Below are positions 1 through 7,656 of a stretch of DNA of 64,000 nt, in pieces. The position numbers were made by a program, and so were the translations under genes. The notes under the pieces were generated by a model that saw nothing but the letters and a program-made list of their open reading frames with translations, did not search any database and was not told the DNA's origin. Source of the stretch: Planctobacterium sp965279005 (lineage in GTDB: Bacteria > Pseudomonadota > Gammaproteobacteria > Enterobacterales > Alteromonadaceae); contig CBDIHK010000029.1 of NCBI GenBank assembly GCA_965279005.1, positions 496,001-560,000 on the forward strand, read 5' to 3'. Positions within the stretch are counted from its first letter, which is position 1. Each line of letters begins with the position of its first letter.

Positions 1-723
1 CACCTTTATCAAAGCATCATTAAGCAAATCATGCCAAAAAGCCAAAATGGACCAGCCATCCCAAGGCTTAGTGTCAGCCAATTGCTTGGTTGTGGGCTGC
101 TTGTTTTGGGTGCTCGTCCATTTTTGTGAGACAAAATAGCCAGCTTCCACAGGTTGGCTAATCAAATGTGATACCAGTGGCCGGGTAGCAAAGGCACCGC
201 CCTCATTCTGCCTAAGGTCGATAATAAGGGCCTTGGCTCCTCTTTGGGCTATTTGTTGGTAGGCCCTTTGTATTGCTTCAATAGTATCCACACCCATCAT
301 TGTATTCACCGTAAGGACAGCAGTATCCTTGTCCCACTCCAACTGTACCGCCTGTTCGCCAACCCGCATTGTATCCAGGTGCTGCGCCAATTGCTCAGCC
401 GTCCCCCTAGCAGGGGTCAACATTACATGGGAAAAAGGCCCCTGCTGCCAAATGTTGTTGAAACCCGCAATGAAAGCTTCTTTTGAAGTGGCATTTTGAG
501 CGAGCTCTCGCATTTGTTGCAAGGTGTGCTGATACTCGCGTGAATTGAGCTGTTGTGGGTCGTAATGATGCATCATCATGGTTTGATGAACATCGTTCAC
601 TAACTGAAAATAATCTACTTCTTGCTCAGCCTTTATTGGCGCTGTTGCAAATAACAACAATAAACCAATTCCTAAACAGCCTTGAAAACGCCTTCTTAGC
701 TGAAACCACCATAAACCCGACAT
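1..723 (-). CDS. S41 family peptidase-like protein (3' part cut by window edge)
   Basis: Reading the minus strand from the ATG at 723-721 gives 241 uninterrupted codons to the window edge, so the C-terminus is missing. The N-terminus is a plausible signal peptide (basic RRR, then a hydrophobic GIGLLLLFATAP stretch and an A-E-Q cleavage-like region), placing the product in the periplasm or outer membrane. Around residue 165 the string ALIIDLRQNEGGAFA matches the conserved LIIDLRxNxGG strand of the C-terminal processing protease / interphotoreceptor retinoid-binding protein fold (family S41). The catalytic Ser/Lys part would lie beyond the edge, so activity cannot be judged. It is transcribed away from the AraC-type gene at 842-1915 on the same strand, 118 bases apart, and may be its downstream partner. 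Confidence 0.7.
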   Translation of the reverse strand, partial: MSGLWWFQLRRRFQGCLGIGLLLLFATAPIKAEQEVDYFQLVNDVHQTMMMHHYDPQQLNSREYQHTLQQMRELAQNATSKEAFIAGFNNIWQQGPFSHVMLTPARGTAEQLAQHLDTMRVGEQAVQLEWDKDTAVLTVNTMMGVDTIEAIQRAYQQIAQRGAKALIIDLRQNEGGAFATRPLVSHLISQPVEAGYFVSQKWTSTQNKQPTTKQLADTKPWDGWSILAFWHDLLNDALIKV

Positions 724-841
724 AGATAATTTTTCCTCATTACTAAAACATCCCAGACCAAGCGCATCGCCTGGTTACCTGGCTAGAGTTTGCAGAGAAA
801 TGAAGTTGCGTTCGACCTAGATCGCAATATAGAACTGAATA

Positions 842-1915
842 TTAATTGGCAGTAATAAACTTCTGCTTGTATTCAATTGGCGTGCAACCTGTTTCAGCCT
901 TGAATGCCCGGTTAAAATTAGATTTGGTGACAAAGCCAGATTCGTACATCACATCCATAATGCTTAGCTGTTGTCCTTGTTCCGAACCAAGCAATTGGCA
1001 GGCATGGGCGATGCGGTGGCTATTCACATATTCGGAAAAGTTTTTTTGTGCCACACCATTGATGGCCAGAGAAATGTTTTTGGGAATGATTGAAAGTTGC
1101 CTGCCAAGGCTTTTAACCGTTAGCCCGGAATTCAGGAAGGCTTGTGACTTAACCATATGACTATCGATACTGGCCATGATAGTTTGCAATTCCTCACTAG
1201 GTAAGCCTTGTTCCGGATTGCTGGATTCTGCGACTTGCTGATCTTCATCGCTGACCCCAGCAAACACCGAGGGTTGTTGCATACCCTGGAATACCATAAA
1301 ACTCACCAACAACCAAAGACCAAAAAATAGGATGATTTCAGCCACCATGCCGGCCACCAGATAGCCATTGGTGTGCAAGGCGACACTACCAATGTTCAAA
1401 ATCAGCAGCACAAATTGCAGCACGAGCAAAGTCGATAACCAGCGCAACGCCACCTGTTCGTAGTCCGATCGGGTTTGGCTCAAAATGTACCGGTAACGCT
1501 TAATATGCTGCCAAGACAGCAGAGTATAGCTGATTAGGCTAGCAAAGATACCAATCGCAAAAACCAAGGTAGGTAAGCTGGTACCATGTACTAATAACTG
1601 GGCACTTAACGCTGGCAATACATGTAGCAGATGCCGGCTATTAAGCCGGAAGTTTTGTTGGGTCAAACTTATGGTATATAAATAAAGAATCGGCCCGTAA
1701 CAAAATCCCAAGCTAGTTCCAATACTGGGGACAAGTTGAACCTGAAGTTCCTGGTTCACAATATTGCTGCCCATATGCAATGCTAAAACCGCCATTAACA
1801 ACGCCAGCAGCTTATTAGGCAAAAACAACAAGCGCTGCCCGGTAACAAGGTAAGCAAAAAACAAAATACACTGGACGACTATAAATAGCTGGATGTAAGG
1901 GGCTGGATTTTCCAT
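842..1915 (-). CDS. AraC-family regulator with N-terminal multi-pass membrane domain
   Basis: The 357-residue product has about seven hydrophobic segments in residues 8-210 and an AraC/XylS helix-turn-helix pair at about 255-350, ending in the typical second helix region (SGFVTKSNFNRAFKAETG, then P-x-EYK). Such proteins are membrane-bound regulators in which the polytopic domain is thought to sense a signal and the cytoplasmic C-terminus binds DNA. The start ATG gives an immediately hydrophobic N-terminus with no better internal start. It diverges from the beta-propeller gene at 2070, leaving 154 bases for shared control, and lies upstream of the S41-like gene on the same strand. The ligand and targets are unknown; either neighbour could be a target. 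Confidence 0.85.
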   Translation of the reverse strand: MENPAPYIQLFIVVQCILFFAYLVTGQRLLFLPNKLLALLMAVLALHMGSNIVNQELQVQLVPSIGTSLGFCYGPILYLYTISLTQQNFRLNSRHLLHVLPALSAQLLVHGTSLPTLVFAIGIFASLISYTLLSWQHIKRYRYILSQTRSDYEQVALRWLSTLLVLQFVLLILNIGSVALHTNGYLVAGMVAEIILFFGLWLLVSFMVFQGMQQPSVFAGVSDEDQQVAESSNPEQGLPSEELQTIMASIDSHMVKSQAFLNSGLTVKSLGRQLSIIPKNISLAINGVAQKNFSEYVNSHRIAHACQLLGSEQGQQLSIMDVMYESGFVTKSNFNRAFKAETGCTPIEYKQKFITAN

Positions 1916-2069
1916 TTTTGTTTATCGAACTTGCCTCTATTCACTCACGGCACAAGTGATTGATTACCTCAGTTTAGAAGAAATTAGAAGATTTAAGGTT
2001 CTGCTAAGGACTGCAAAAAGACATAGCAGTAGTTTGATGCACAGTTTGTAAAGCAAAGGAACCAAACCA

Positions 2070-3446
2070 ATGTGCAACTTAGTTAAAAATCTCCCTATCG
2101 TAACCGTGCTGCTTGCAAGCACAACCATCACCAATGCAGTAATAGCCGAACAACAAAAAGACTTTGCGGCAGCCATCTCGCCCAATGGCAAGCATATGGT
2201 GTATTACTCCTATCGCGGCACCAAGCTACCCGACTTATATATATCTGATATCAATGGACACCACGAACACAAACTTACTGACACGCCTGATCTTTGGGAG
2301 ATCGTGCCCGCTTGGTCACCCGACGGAAAATCAGTCATTTATTCGGCAGGGTCTAGTATGGCGGATTTAGAGATCTTCCAAATTGATCTGCACTCCAAAC
2401 AGGTTACCCAGCTAACTGAAGGTGCTGGCAAGGGGCACACGGCCAGTTGGCTACCTGACAGCGAATCAATTTTCTACGCACGCATGCATGAAGACGGCAC
2501 ATCAGATATTGTGCGCAAATGGATAAAGGAGGGTAAAGAACAAAGCTACACCCAAGACCACAGTGGCCGAAACCTTATCCCCATTGTTTCACCAGATGGA
2601 GAAAAAGTCGCATTCGTTTCTGATCGGGACGGCGACGACCTAGATATTTTTGTCGCAGATATAGGTTTCACCCATATCAGCCAAATTACTGCCGATGACA
2701 TAAGGCAGGACTTTATTTCTTGGGCACCCGACAGCCAACAGGTGATTTACAGTGCCCCAAACCACTCTGGTAAGCACGACTTATTTGCCGTGGATATCCA
2801 CTCTCAAAAAACCAAGGTCGTTGCCCATTCCAATGCCGATCACCAGTACTTCTCTTCCTTTTCACCAGACGGAAAATATCTCTACTTTGACCAGGGTGAT
2901 TGGAACCGCAATTTCTTTACTTACCGAGCTCCCTGGAAAGAAGGTGAATTAGAAGCAGAGCAGGTTTCGGGAAAAAATTGGGTAGATAGCATTGCCATTA
3001 TGGAGGCAGATTTCCTAGCGCCTATGGTGGGCAAATGGTATGGCACCAGCAGCTTCGGTCGCGATAAAGGTCGTTACGAGGAAAAACTCAATATCGCCTG
3101 GACTGACAACCAAAAATCATTGTTGGTGGAAATGGCAATGTTCTGGGATGGTGAAGAATATGGCAGCTCCAACGGCTTGCTTGGCTTGGATAGGGAACAA
3201 CAAAAGATGTTTTTTAATTTAGTGATGGATGATGGCACCGTTATTATGCAAGAACAGCTAAATCCCGGCGAAGCCGCAGATTGGCAGATGCAAGTTGAAT
3301 CCCATGGCGCCACAGGCTACTACCTGAAAAACATGTACGTTGAATACTCCCGCCAATCAAAAGACCAGTGGAAAGCCGATATCTACTCAGACCAAGATGG
3401 CAAACGCACACTAGTCAGTGTGCACGAGTTTAGCCGGATAGATTAA
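2070..3446 (+). CDS. TolB-like WD40/PD40 beta-propeller protein, secreted
   Basis: This 458-residue protein starts with a signal peptide (hydrophobic IVTVLLASTTITNAVIA, then E-Q). Residues about 30-300 hold repeated PD40 motifs of the type SPDGKxVxYxS (for example SPNGKHMVYYS, SPDGKSVIYSA, SPDGEKVAFVSDRDGD, SPDGKYLYFDQ), the signature of TolB-like six-bladed propellers. The C-terminal 130 residues do not match a family I recognise and look like a lipocalin-like or DUF1579-like beta domain (MVGKWYGTSSFGRDKGRYEE). Propellers of this kind usually act as binding or scaffold proteins; no catalytic motif is visible. It is divergent from the membrane AraC regulator, which may control it. Confidence 0.8.
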   Translation: MCNLVKNLPIVTVLLASTTITNAVIAEQQKDFAAAISPNGKHMVYYSYRGTKLPDLYISDINGHHEHKLTDTPDLWEIVPAWSPDGKSVIYSAGSSMADLEIFQIDLHSKQVTQLTEGAGKGHTASWLPDSESIFYARMHEDGTSDIVRKWIKEGKEQSYTQDHSGRNLIPIVSPDGEKVAFVSDRDGDDLDIFVADIGFTHISQITADDIRQDFISWAPDSQQVIYSAPNHSGKHDLFAVDIHSQKTKVVAHSNADHQYFSSFSPDGKYLYFDQGDWNRNFFTYRAPWKEGELEAEQVSGKNWVDSIAIMEADFLAPMVGKWYGTSSFGRDKGRYEEKLNIAWTDNQKSLLVEMAMFWDGEEYGSSNGLLGLDREQQKMFFNLVMDDGTVIMQEQLNPGEAADWQMQVESHGATGYYLKNMYVEYSRQSKDQWKADIYSDQDGKRTLVSVHEFSRID

Positions 3447-3603
3447 ATCGCTTGGTATTTGAGCAGTTGTCGATAAATATGGTTATGACCGATTACAACA
3501 AAGTAGCCGGTCGTTCACTGTATTAACTGAAACGACGCTAGCAGGCTAGAATACCGAAAGATCGACGCCCTCCCATAGTTCTAGATCGGTTAAGATTTGG
3601 AAC

Positions 3604-3862
3604 CTAGAGCAGGTAAAGGCATCGGCATCAAGGCTAGAGCTATTGCACATGGCAATCGCCGAAACCTTTTCATCGGGCCTGCGGATATCACTGTTTAAGG
3701 TGCCCATTCAGCCGCTATTGCGGCATTTATACCCTTCACCAACGGCGATCCAACCCTACTCAATTTGGCTTTAACGTTGCTTGTTTAGAGGGAATTAATC
3801 CACTTAAAATAGAGGGGATACCCACCTACGATGGCGTTAACCATCCCGCAGACCAAGATTAA
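3604..3862 (+). pseudogene. remnant of a GFA/CENP-V-type (glutathione-dependent formaldehyde-activating-like) gene
   Basis: No intact ORF covers 3447-3986, but two adjacent frames spell the second half of a GFA-family protein. One frame (ATG at 3649) reads ...FSSGLRISLFKVPIQPLLRH up to about 3726; the next frame from 3728 reads YTLHQRRSNPTQFGFN followed by VACLEGINP and YDGVNHPAD, ending at TAA 3860-3862. In intact relatives, as I remember them, these two strings are joined by a short zinc-binding segment with the second Cys pair (F-C-x-x-C-G); that segment is missing, so there is a small deletion plus a frame change. The N-terminal first Cys pair is not recognisable. This is a decayed, non-functional gene. 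The family match is by memory of the motif, not by search. Confidence 0.5.
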
Positions 3863-3986
3863 CTGGAAACTATTGGCGAATCCTTGTTTGGCCATTGCTA
3901 ATTGGTAAATTACTATTACCCTCAATTAAATAGTTAAACAGGGGCAATGGACTAGCACCTTAAACCGTTCCAACAGCTCAGAAACC

Positions 3987-4361
3987 ATGTTCAACAGAAC
4001 TTTAAAATTAGTATCCATAACCATAGCCGTGGCAATTAGCCTAATATTCGCGGCTTATCATTTTTCCTTTTATGTACTGCCGAGTGTCACCTTGATTAAC
4101 AGCTCCAATTCTCTTGTTGAGGTCGCGAGGGTGAGTTTACCCAACTCAGGCTTAGATTTTGGCGCCCTTAATGTCGGCGACACCAATACACTCCACTACG
4201 CGCTGGAACAGACCAGCGGTGCATATCAATATCAGATCACAATGGCAGGTGGGCGGTCTTTGGTAGGTGAGTGCGGCTCAATCAGCAACCGCGAATGGCA
4301 CAAACGCGTATTTATTGCAGTACATGACGAACGTGTATCCTGTGCAGAGAGTCAAGAGTAA
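3987..4361 (+). CDS. hypothetical membrane-anchored small protein
   Basis: The 124-residue product has one hydrophobic segment at about 10-35 (VSITIAVAISLIFAAYHFSFYVLPSV) that could be a membrane anchor or uncleaved signal, followed by a roughly 90-residue extracytoplasmic part with two cysteines (SLVGECGSIS and RVSCAES) that could form a disulfide. The predicted tail is beta-rich and might be a small Ig-like or inhibitor-like domain, but I do not recognise the family. No strong ribosome binding site precedes the ATG. It stands alone between the decayed GFA gene and a minus-strand secreted protein, so context gives no function. Confidence 0.55.
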   Translation: MFNRTLKLVSITIAVAISLIFAAYHFSFYVLPSVTLINSSNSLVEVARVSLPNSGLDFGALNVGDTNTLHYALEQTSGAYQYQITMAGGRSLVGECGSISNREWHKRVFIAVHDERVSCAESQE

Positions 4362-4562
4362 ATGTATCAGGCTCAATCTAGCCGCTCGACTTTGCTCGAA
4401 ATCTATCAAAACTTATTGCCCAAATCAGGCTTAGCTTGGGCTGTTATGACACATTGAATTTTCCTGACGCCAGGAGATGTTGCCCTGCCAATATCGCAAA
4501 AATATAGGTTAAGGGGGCACAGGCCAAATTCAAGGCAATACTCTCCCCCCGGCTTTTAAGGC

Positions 4563-5234
4563 TTATTCAGAAAACGAAAACTTCGCCCAAGTTGACCTAT
4601 CACTTTCCACTGCTTTTTCAGGGTAAAACAAGGCTTGGTTCTGGCCATCCTTGTCCTTAATGCCGCTCAAACCCACCATGATGTTCCAGGTGTTACCCGC
4701 AAATTTACTGCGGGAGATTTGCATTTGCCTATGAGTGCCCCTGGCGAATCGGGGGTTTTTACGGTTTACTCGATCTTCAAGTCCAGAATAGGGAACCCAA
4801 AAGCCTGCATATCCCTGTAAATCCCATTTAGCTGATTTCACCCATTCTTTGCCGTCGTAGAAGCTTTCCCCCATCTGCGCTGACAGGTGAAATTTATGCA
4901 TATGGCCAGTTTGTGCATTTTCTATGTACAGGTCTAACACGTTGGTGTCTTCTTTCTTACCCTTGGTACAAAAATAGAAGTAGTCATCATCGTGCATGAC
5001 GTAGATTGAGGCTTCCAAGGGCAAGTTAATTGCCGTGGCCGCATCCCATTCATCATTACCACAACGGCCATCCAACAGTGCGGGTTTACTAGTAGGGTTA
5101 ATCGCAATAGCTTGTTCAGCACTCACTTGCGCAGGTAGATACGACAAGATAGCGCCCAATGCCAGCAATTTTAAGGCAGGTATTATGGAGGTATTCTTGC
5201 TGTTGTAGTGTCGGGATCTTTTTAAAGTAAACAT
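4563..5234 (-). CDS. secreted CBM9/DOMON-like domain protein of unknown function
   Basis: This 223-residue protein begins with a long basic n-region then a signal sequence (LLALGAILSYLPAQVSA, cleavage before EQA). The mature part starts AINPTSKPALLDGRCGNDEWDAATAINLP and continues VMHDDDYFYFCTKG..LDLYIEN; the pattern of a short lead-in, I/LDG-x-x-x-(D/E)WxxA, then D-D-Y-F-Y-F-C is typical of the CBM9-like / DOMON-like beta sandwich that binds sugars or haem. Only one domain is present and no enzyme is attached. The upstream ATG at 5234 is used; a later start would remove the basic n-region. Convergent with nothing obvious; the 330 bases on each side carry no other gene. Confidence 0.6.
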   Translation of the reverse strand: MFTLKRSRHYNSKNTSIIPALKLLALGAILSYLPAQVSAEQAIAINPTSKPALLDGRCGNDEWDAATAINLPLEASIYVMHDDDYFYFCTKGKKEDTNVLDLYIENAQTGHMHKFHLSAQMGESFYDGKEWVKSAKWDLQGYAGFWVPYSGLEDRVNRKNPRFARGTHRQMQISRSKFAGNTWNIMVGLSGIKDKDGQNQALFYPEKAVESDRSTWAKFSFSE

Positions 5235-5413
5235 CTATTTAACTCGCTCATGTACAGTTAGTAGTTGCTGTTTAATTTAATTCAGCCAAGTAAAATTTCA
5301 TGACTTGCCCATGACGTCTCGCTGAATTCTTGCTGATGCATAAAAACCTATTGGATTTTCTCATCCAGTTTTTTGTAATCTGTGCATGCAAACAAAGCCG
5401 GAGGACTTAACAA

Positions 5414-5974
5414 ATGGAAAGTACCAAGGTCATCGCTATTAGCGGAGCCTCGGGCTGTGGTAAAACAACGATAATAAGGCAGCTATCCCGTGAATTAGGT
5501 TGTCCCAAGTTGCAGTTTGATGGTTACGCCGATCACTCTAGCTATCCCCAAGACATGAAAACCTGGTATACAAATGGCGCCGACGTATCCCTTATCACAA
5601 CCCCAGGCATCGCTGAGGCCCTGCAAGCAATTAAAGCAGAATCCCCACCCTGTATTTTTGTAGAAGAACCATTTGGCAGGCAACGCAGTTGCATTGCCCC
5701 TTATATAGATCACGTAGTGCTGCTGGATACGCCATTAGAAATTTGCCTGTCTAGGGTCATCAAACGAAATATTCAAAACCCCAGGGTAGACTCGAATAGT
5801 TCAGTACCTAATTACTTAGACAAGTATGAAAGCCACTTAAGGGATATATACCTGGACACCGTCAACCAGGTGCGTGGCAACTGCGACTTGATCATCAAAG
5901 GCGTACACCCAGTTTCTGAAACCGTTGATATCATTAAGCACTGGCTCGAGAATTCAACAAGTGAGCTGGCTTAA
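5414..5974 (+). CDS. P-loop NTPase, uridine kinase/AAA-type small kinase-like protein
   Basis: The 186-residue soluble protein has a clear Walker A motif near the N-terminus (GASGCGKTT, residues about 10-18), a DGY segment at about residue 37-39, a Walker B-like hydrophobic strand ending in E-E-P-F (IFVEEPFGR), and a lid-like arginine stretch (LSRVIKRNIQNPR). This arrangement resembles uridine/pantothenate kinase and adenylate-kinase-like P-loop kinases that phosphorylate a small substrate; the substrate cannot be told. A good ribosome binding site (GGAGGA) lies 9 bases before the ATG. It is followed by a strong inverted repeat that probably ends its transcript. Confidence 0.7.
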   Translation: MESTKVIAISGASGCGKTTIIRQLSRELGCPKLQFDGYADHSSYPQDMKTWYTNGADVSLITTPGIAEALQAIKAESPPCIFVEEPFGRQRSCIAPYIDHVVLLDTPLEICLSRVIKRNIQNPRVDSNSSVPNYLDKYESHLRDIYLDTVNQVRGNCDLIIKGVHPVSETVDIIKHWLENSTSELA

Positions 5975-6010
5975 ACTATAGCTAAAAACCTCACAGCGCC
6001 TCACTTAAAA

Positions 6011-6056
6011 GTCCTATCCATTTTCTATCGAGCATACAAATAGAAAATGGATAAGA
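6011..6056. terminator. long inverted repeat, probable transcription terminator
   Basis: A perfect 14-bp stem (6015-6028 pairing with 6040-6053; left arm TATCCATTTTCTAT) encloses an 11-base loop, and three more bases on each side (GTC/GAC) can pair across one mismatch. It lies 40 bases after the P-loop gene. The stem is AT-rich and not followed by a long T run, so it could be a terminator or an operator upstream of the gene at 6118. Confidence 0.5.
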
Positions 6057-6117
6057 CTTTCATAACAGCCAAACCTAACCTGCCCGCACATTCAATCAAA
6101 CAAACCTGTTTACAAAC

Positions 6118-7584
6118 ATGAAATCCACAGTTAATAAAACACACGCGCTGCTTTTTTATTTTGCAGCAATATTTTACGTATCGCCCTTATATGCAGAACA
6201 AACCATCGAAACAACCATTATTGAAAAGGTATTGGCGGCCTATGGTGGGCAAGCATTAACGGAAGCAAGCAGTATCAAACTCATTGATTACAACAAAGGC
6301 CCGTGGCCGGGCGAAAGTGAAAATCCTGGTCTCCCAGAGATTTGGCGCATCAATGAAGAACTCACCATAGATTTTAAAAGAGGTCGAAAAAGCCTGCTCT
6401 CATACCGGGTGCCCCGTACTACCCTGGATCTAGAAAAGTGGATTTTTGATGGGGAGAAAACCATCAAATACGACATCTTCCACAAAAAATATAACTACTT
6501 GGACTGGGTGACATACCAGTGGTTAGGCGGCTCAATTGTCCGTTCCAGTGACACCATGCAGGCAAAGCGGTTACATAGTGATTTAAAAAAGGCCGTTTAT
6601 TTAGGCGACGAGTTTTTCCGAGGGAGACCACAGCAGAAACTGGCAGTAACCCTGCAATCTGGCGCCCAATTTATTTATTTCGTTGATAGTGAAAGCGGTT
6701 TAATAAGAAAAATTCTGCGGGAGCATCCACGCGCAGGCACCATGGTTTATGTTTTTTCAAACCATCACCAAGTTGATGCTATTACCTATGCCAGGGATAT
6801 GGACTTTTTTGTCGACGGCGCACTGCGTTTGACCTCGGTAAAAAGGGGGATAGAGCTCAATCCACCACTATCAGAGGCATTTAAAGGATTTGACGATTAC
6901 CAGCCATGGGGCGAAACCATAGATAGCTCCCAATTGATGGCGAAACAGCTGGCGAAACATGTTTATCAAGCCGGTAAAGGCCGCTCCCTGACATTGTTTT
7001 TTGAGCAGCAAGACCATTTCATTGCGCTGGGTGGCGCAGATGCCTTGATGGATAATTTTTCGGAATTGAAAAAGCTGACAAACACACACAAGCCGATTAA
7101 ATATTTTGTCGTTAGCCATCATCACAGAAGTAACTTGATGGGTCTTGGCAATGTGCTTGAGCTGGGCGCACAACTGGTAGTTTCGCAAGCACATAAAGAG
7201 ACAGTTTTACAGTCACTTGGCACTAATGCATCAGGGCAAAACTTAGTTATCGTACCCGATAGAAAACCCTTTTCATTGGGTCCACTAACCCTGTTTGATA
7301 TTGCCACTTCCCATTCGGAGCACTTTTTGTTGGCTTATTTACCTTCTGAGAAAATGATTTTTGCAGAAGAACATTATGAAACCAATTTAAAGGCTGCCAA
7401 GCCACGCATATACCGCGACATGGTGATCTTCCGCCGAGCGTTGGAGGCACTGGATATCAACCCGGAAACCCTGGTGGATGCCCGTAGTTGGCGGCAAATT
7501 AGCATGGCCGAATTTAGGCGCTGGACCGACGGTTTCACCGAAAAAACCTGCCCTGAAGGTTATGCCGTCTGTGCGGATGGCTAG
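6118..7584 (+). CDS. metallo-beta-lactamase-fold-like protein with degenerate metal site
   Basis: The 488-residue secreted protein (signal peptide ending near YVSPLYAEQ) has an N-terminal region of about 220 residues like the outer-membrane-lipoprotein-sorting / lipid-binding beta fold, then a C-terminal part organised like a metallo-beta-lactamase hydrolase: KPIKYFVVSHHHRSNLMG at residues about 326-343 replaces the normal HxHxDHxGG loop, and later SHSEHFLLAYLPSEKMIFAEE parallels the HT-x-G-D...YLP..K.LFAGD strand. In this protein the ligand Asp and the following His are Ser338 and Asn339, and the bridging Asp position is Glu. The fold is inferred; catalysis by a normal di-zinc centre looks unlikely, so it may be a binding protein or use another mechanism. 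It is convergent with the CadC-like regulator at 7657. Confidence 0.6.
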   Translation: MKSTVNKTHALLFYFAAIFYVSPLYAEQTIETTIIEKVLAAYGGQALTEASSIKLIDYNKGPWPGESENPGLPEIWRINEELTIDFKRGRKSLLSYRVPRTTLDLEKWIFDGEKTIKYDIFHKKYNYLDWVTYQWLGGSIVRSSDTMQAKRLHSDLKKAVYLGDEFFRGRPQQKLAVTLQSGAQFIYFVDSESGLIRKILREHPRAGTMVYVFSNHHQVDAITYARDMDFFVDGALRLTSVKRGIELNPPLSEAFKGFDDYQPWGETIDSSQLMAKQLAKHVYQAGKGRSLTLFFEQQDHFIALGGADALMDNFSELKKLTNTHKPIKYFVVSHHHRSNLMGLGNVLELGAQLVVSQAHKETVLQSLGTNASGQNLVIVPDRKPFSLGPLTLFDIATSHSEHFLLAYLPSEKMIFAEEHYETNLKAAKPRIYRDMVIFRRALEALDINPETLVDARSWRQISMAEFRRWTDGFTEKTCPEGYAVCADG

Positions 7585-7600
7585 CAGTTTTGTAATACAG

Positions 7601-7628
7601 CACCATTGGATGGCCTAATTCAATGGTG
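7601..7628. terminator. bidirectional terminator hairpin
   Basis: An 8-bp perfect stem (CACCATTG at 7601-7608, CAATGGTG at 7621-7628) with a 12-base loop, followed by TTTG on the plus strand, sits between the convergent genes ending at 7584 and 7657. Confidence 0.6.
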
Positions 7629-7656
7629 TTTGTTGCTATCCTATCCACTTCTCTGC

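Noticed and set aside
846..1160. plus-strand frames opposite the AraC gene and similar shadow frames across the window
   Set aside because: They lie fully inside strongly supported genes on the other strand and show no domain pattern.
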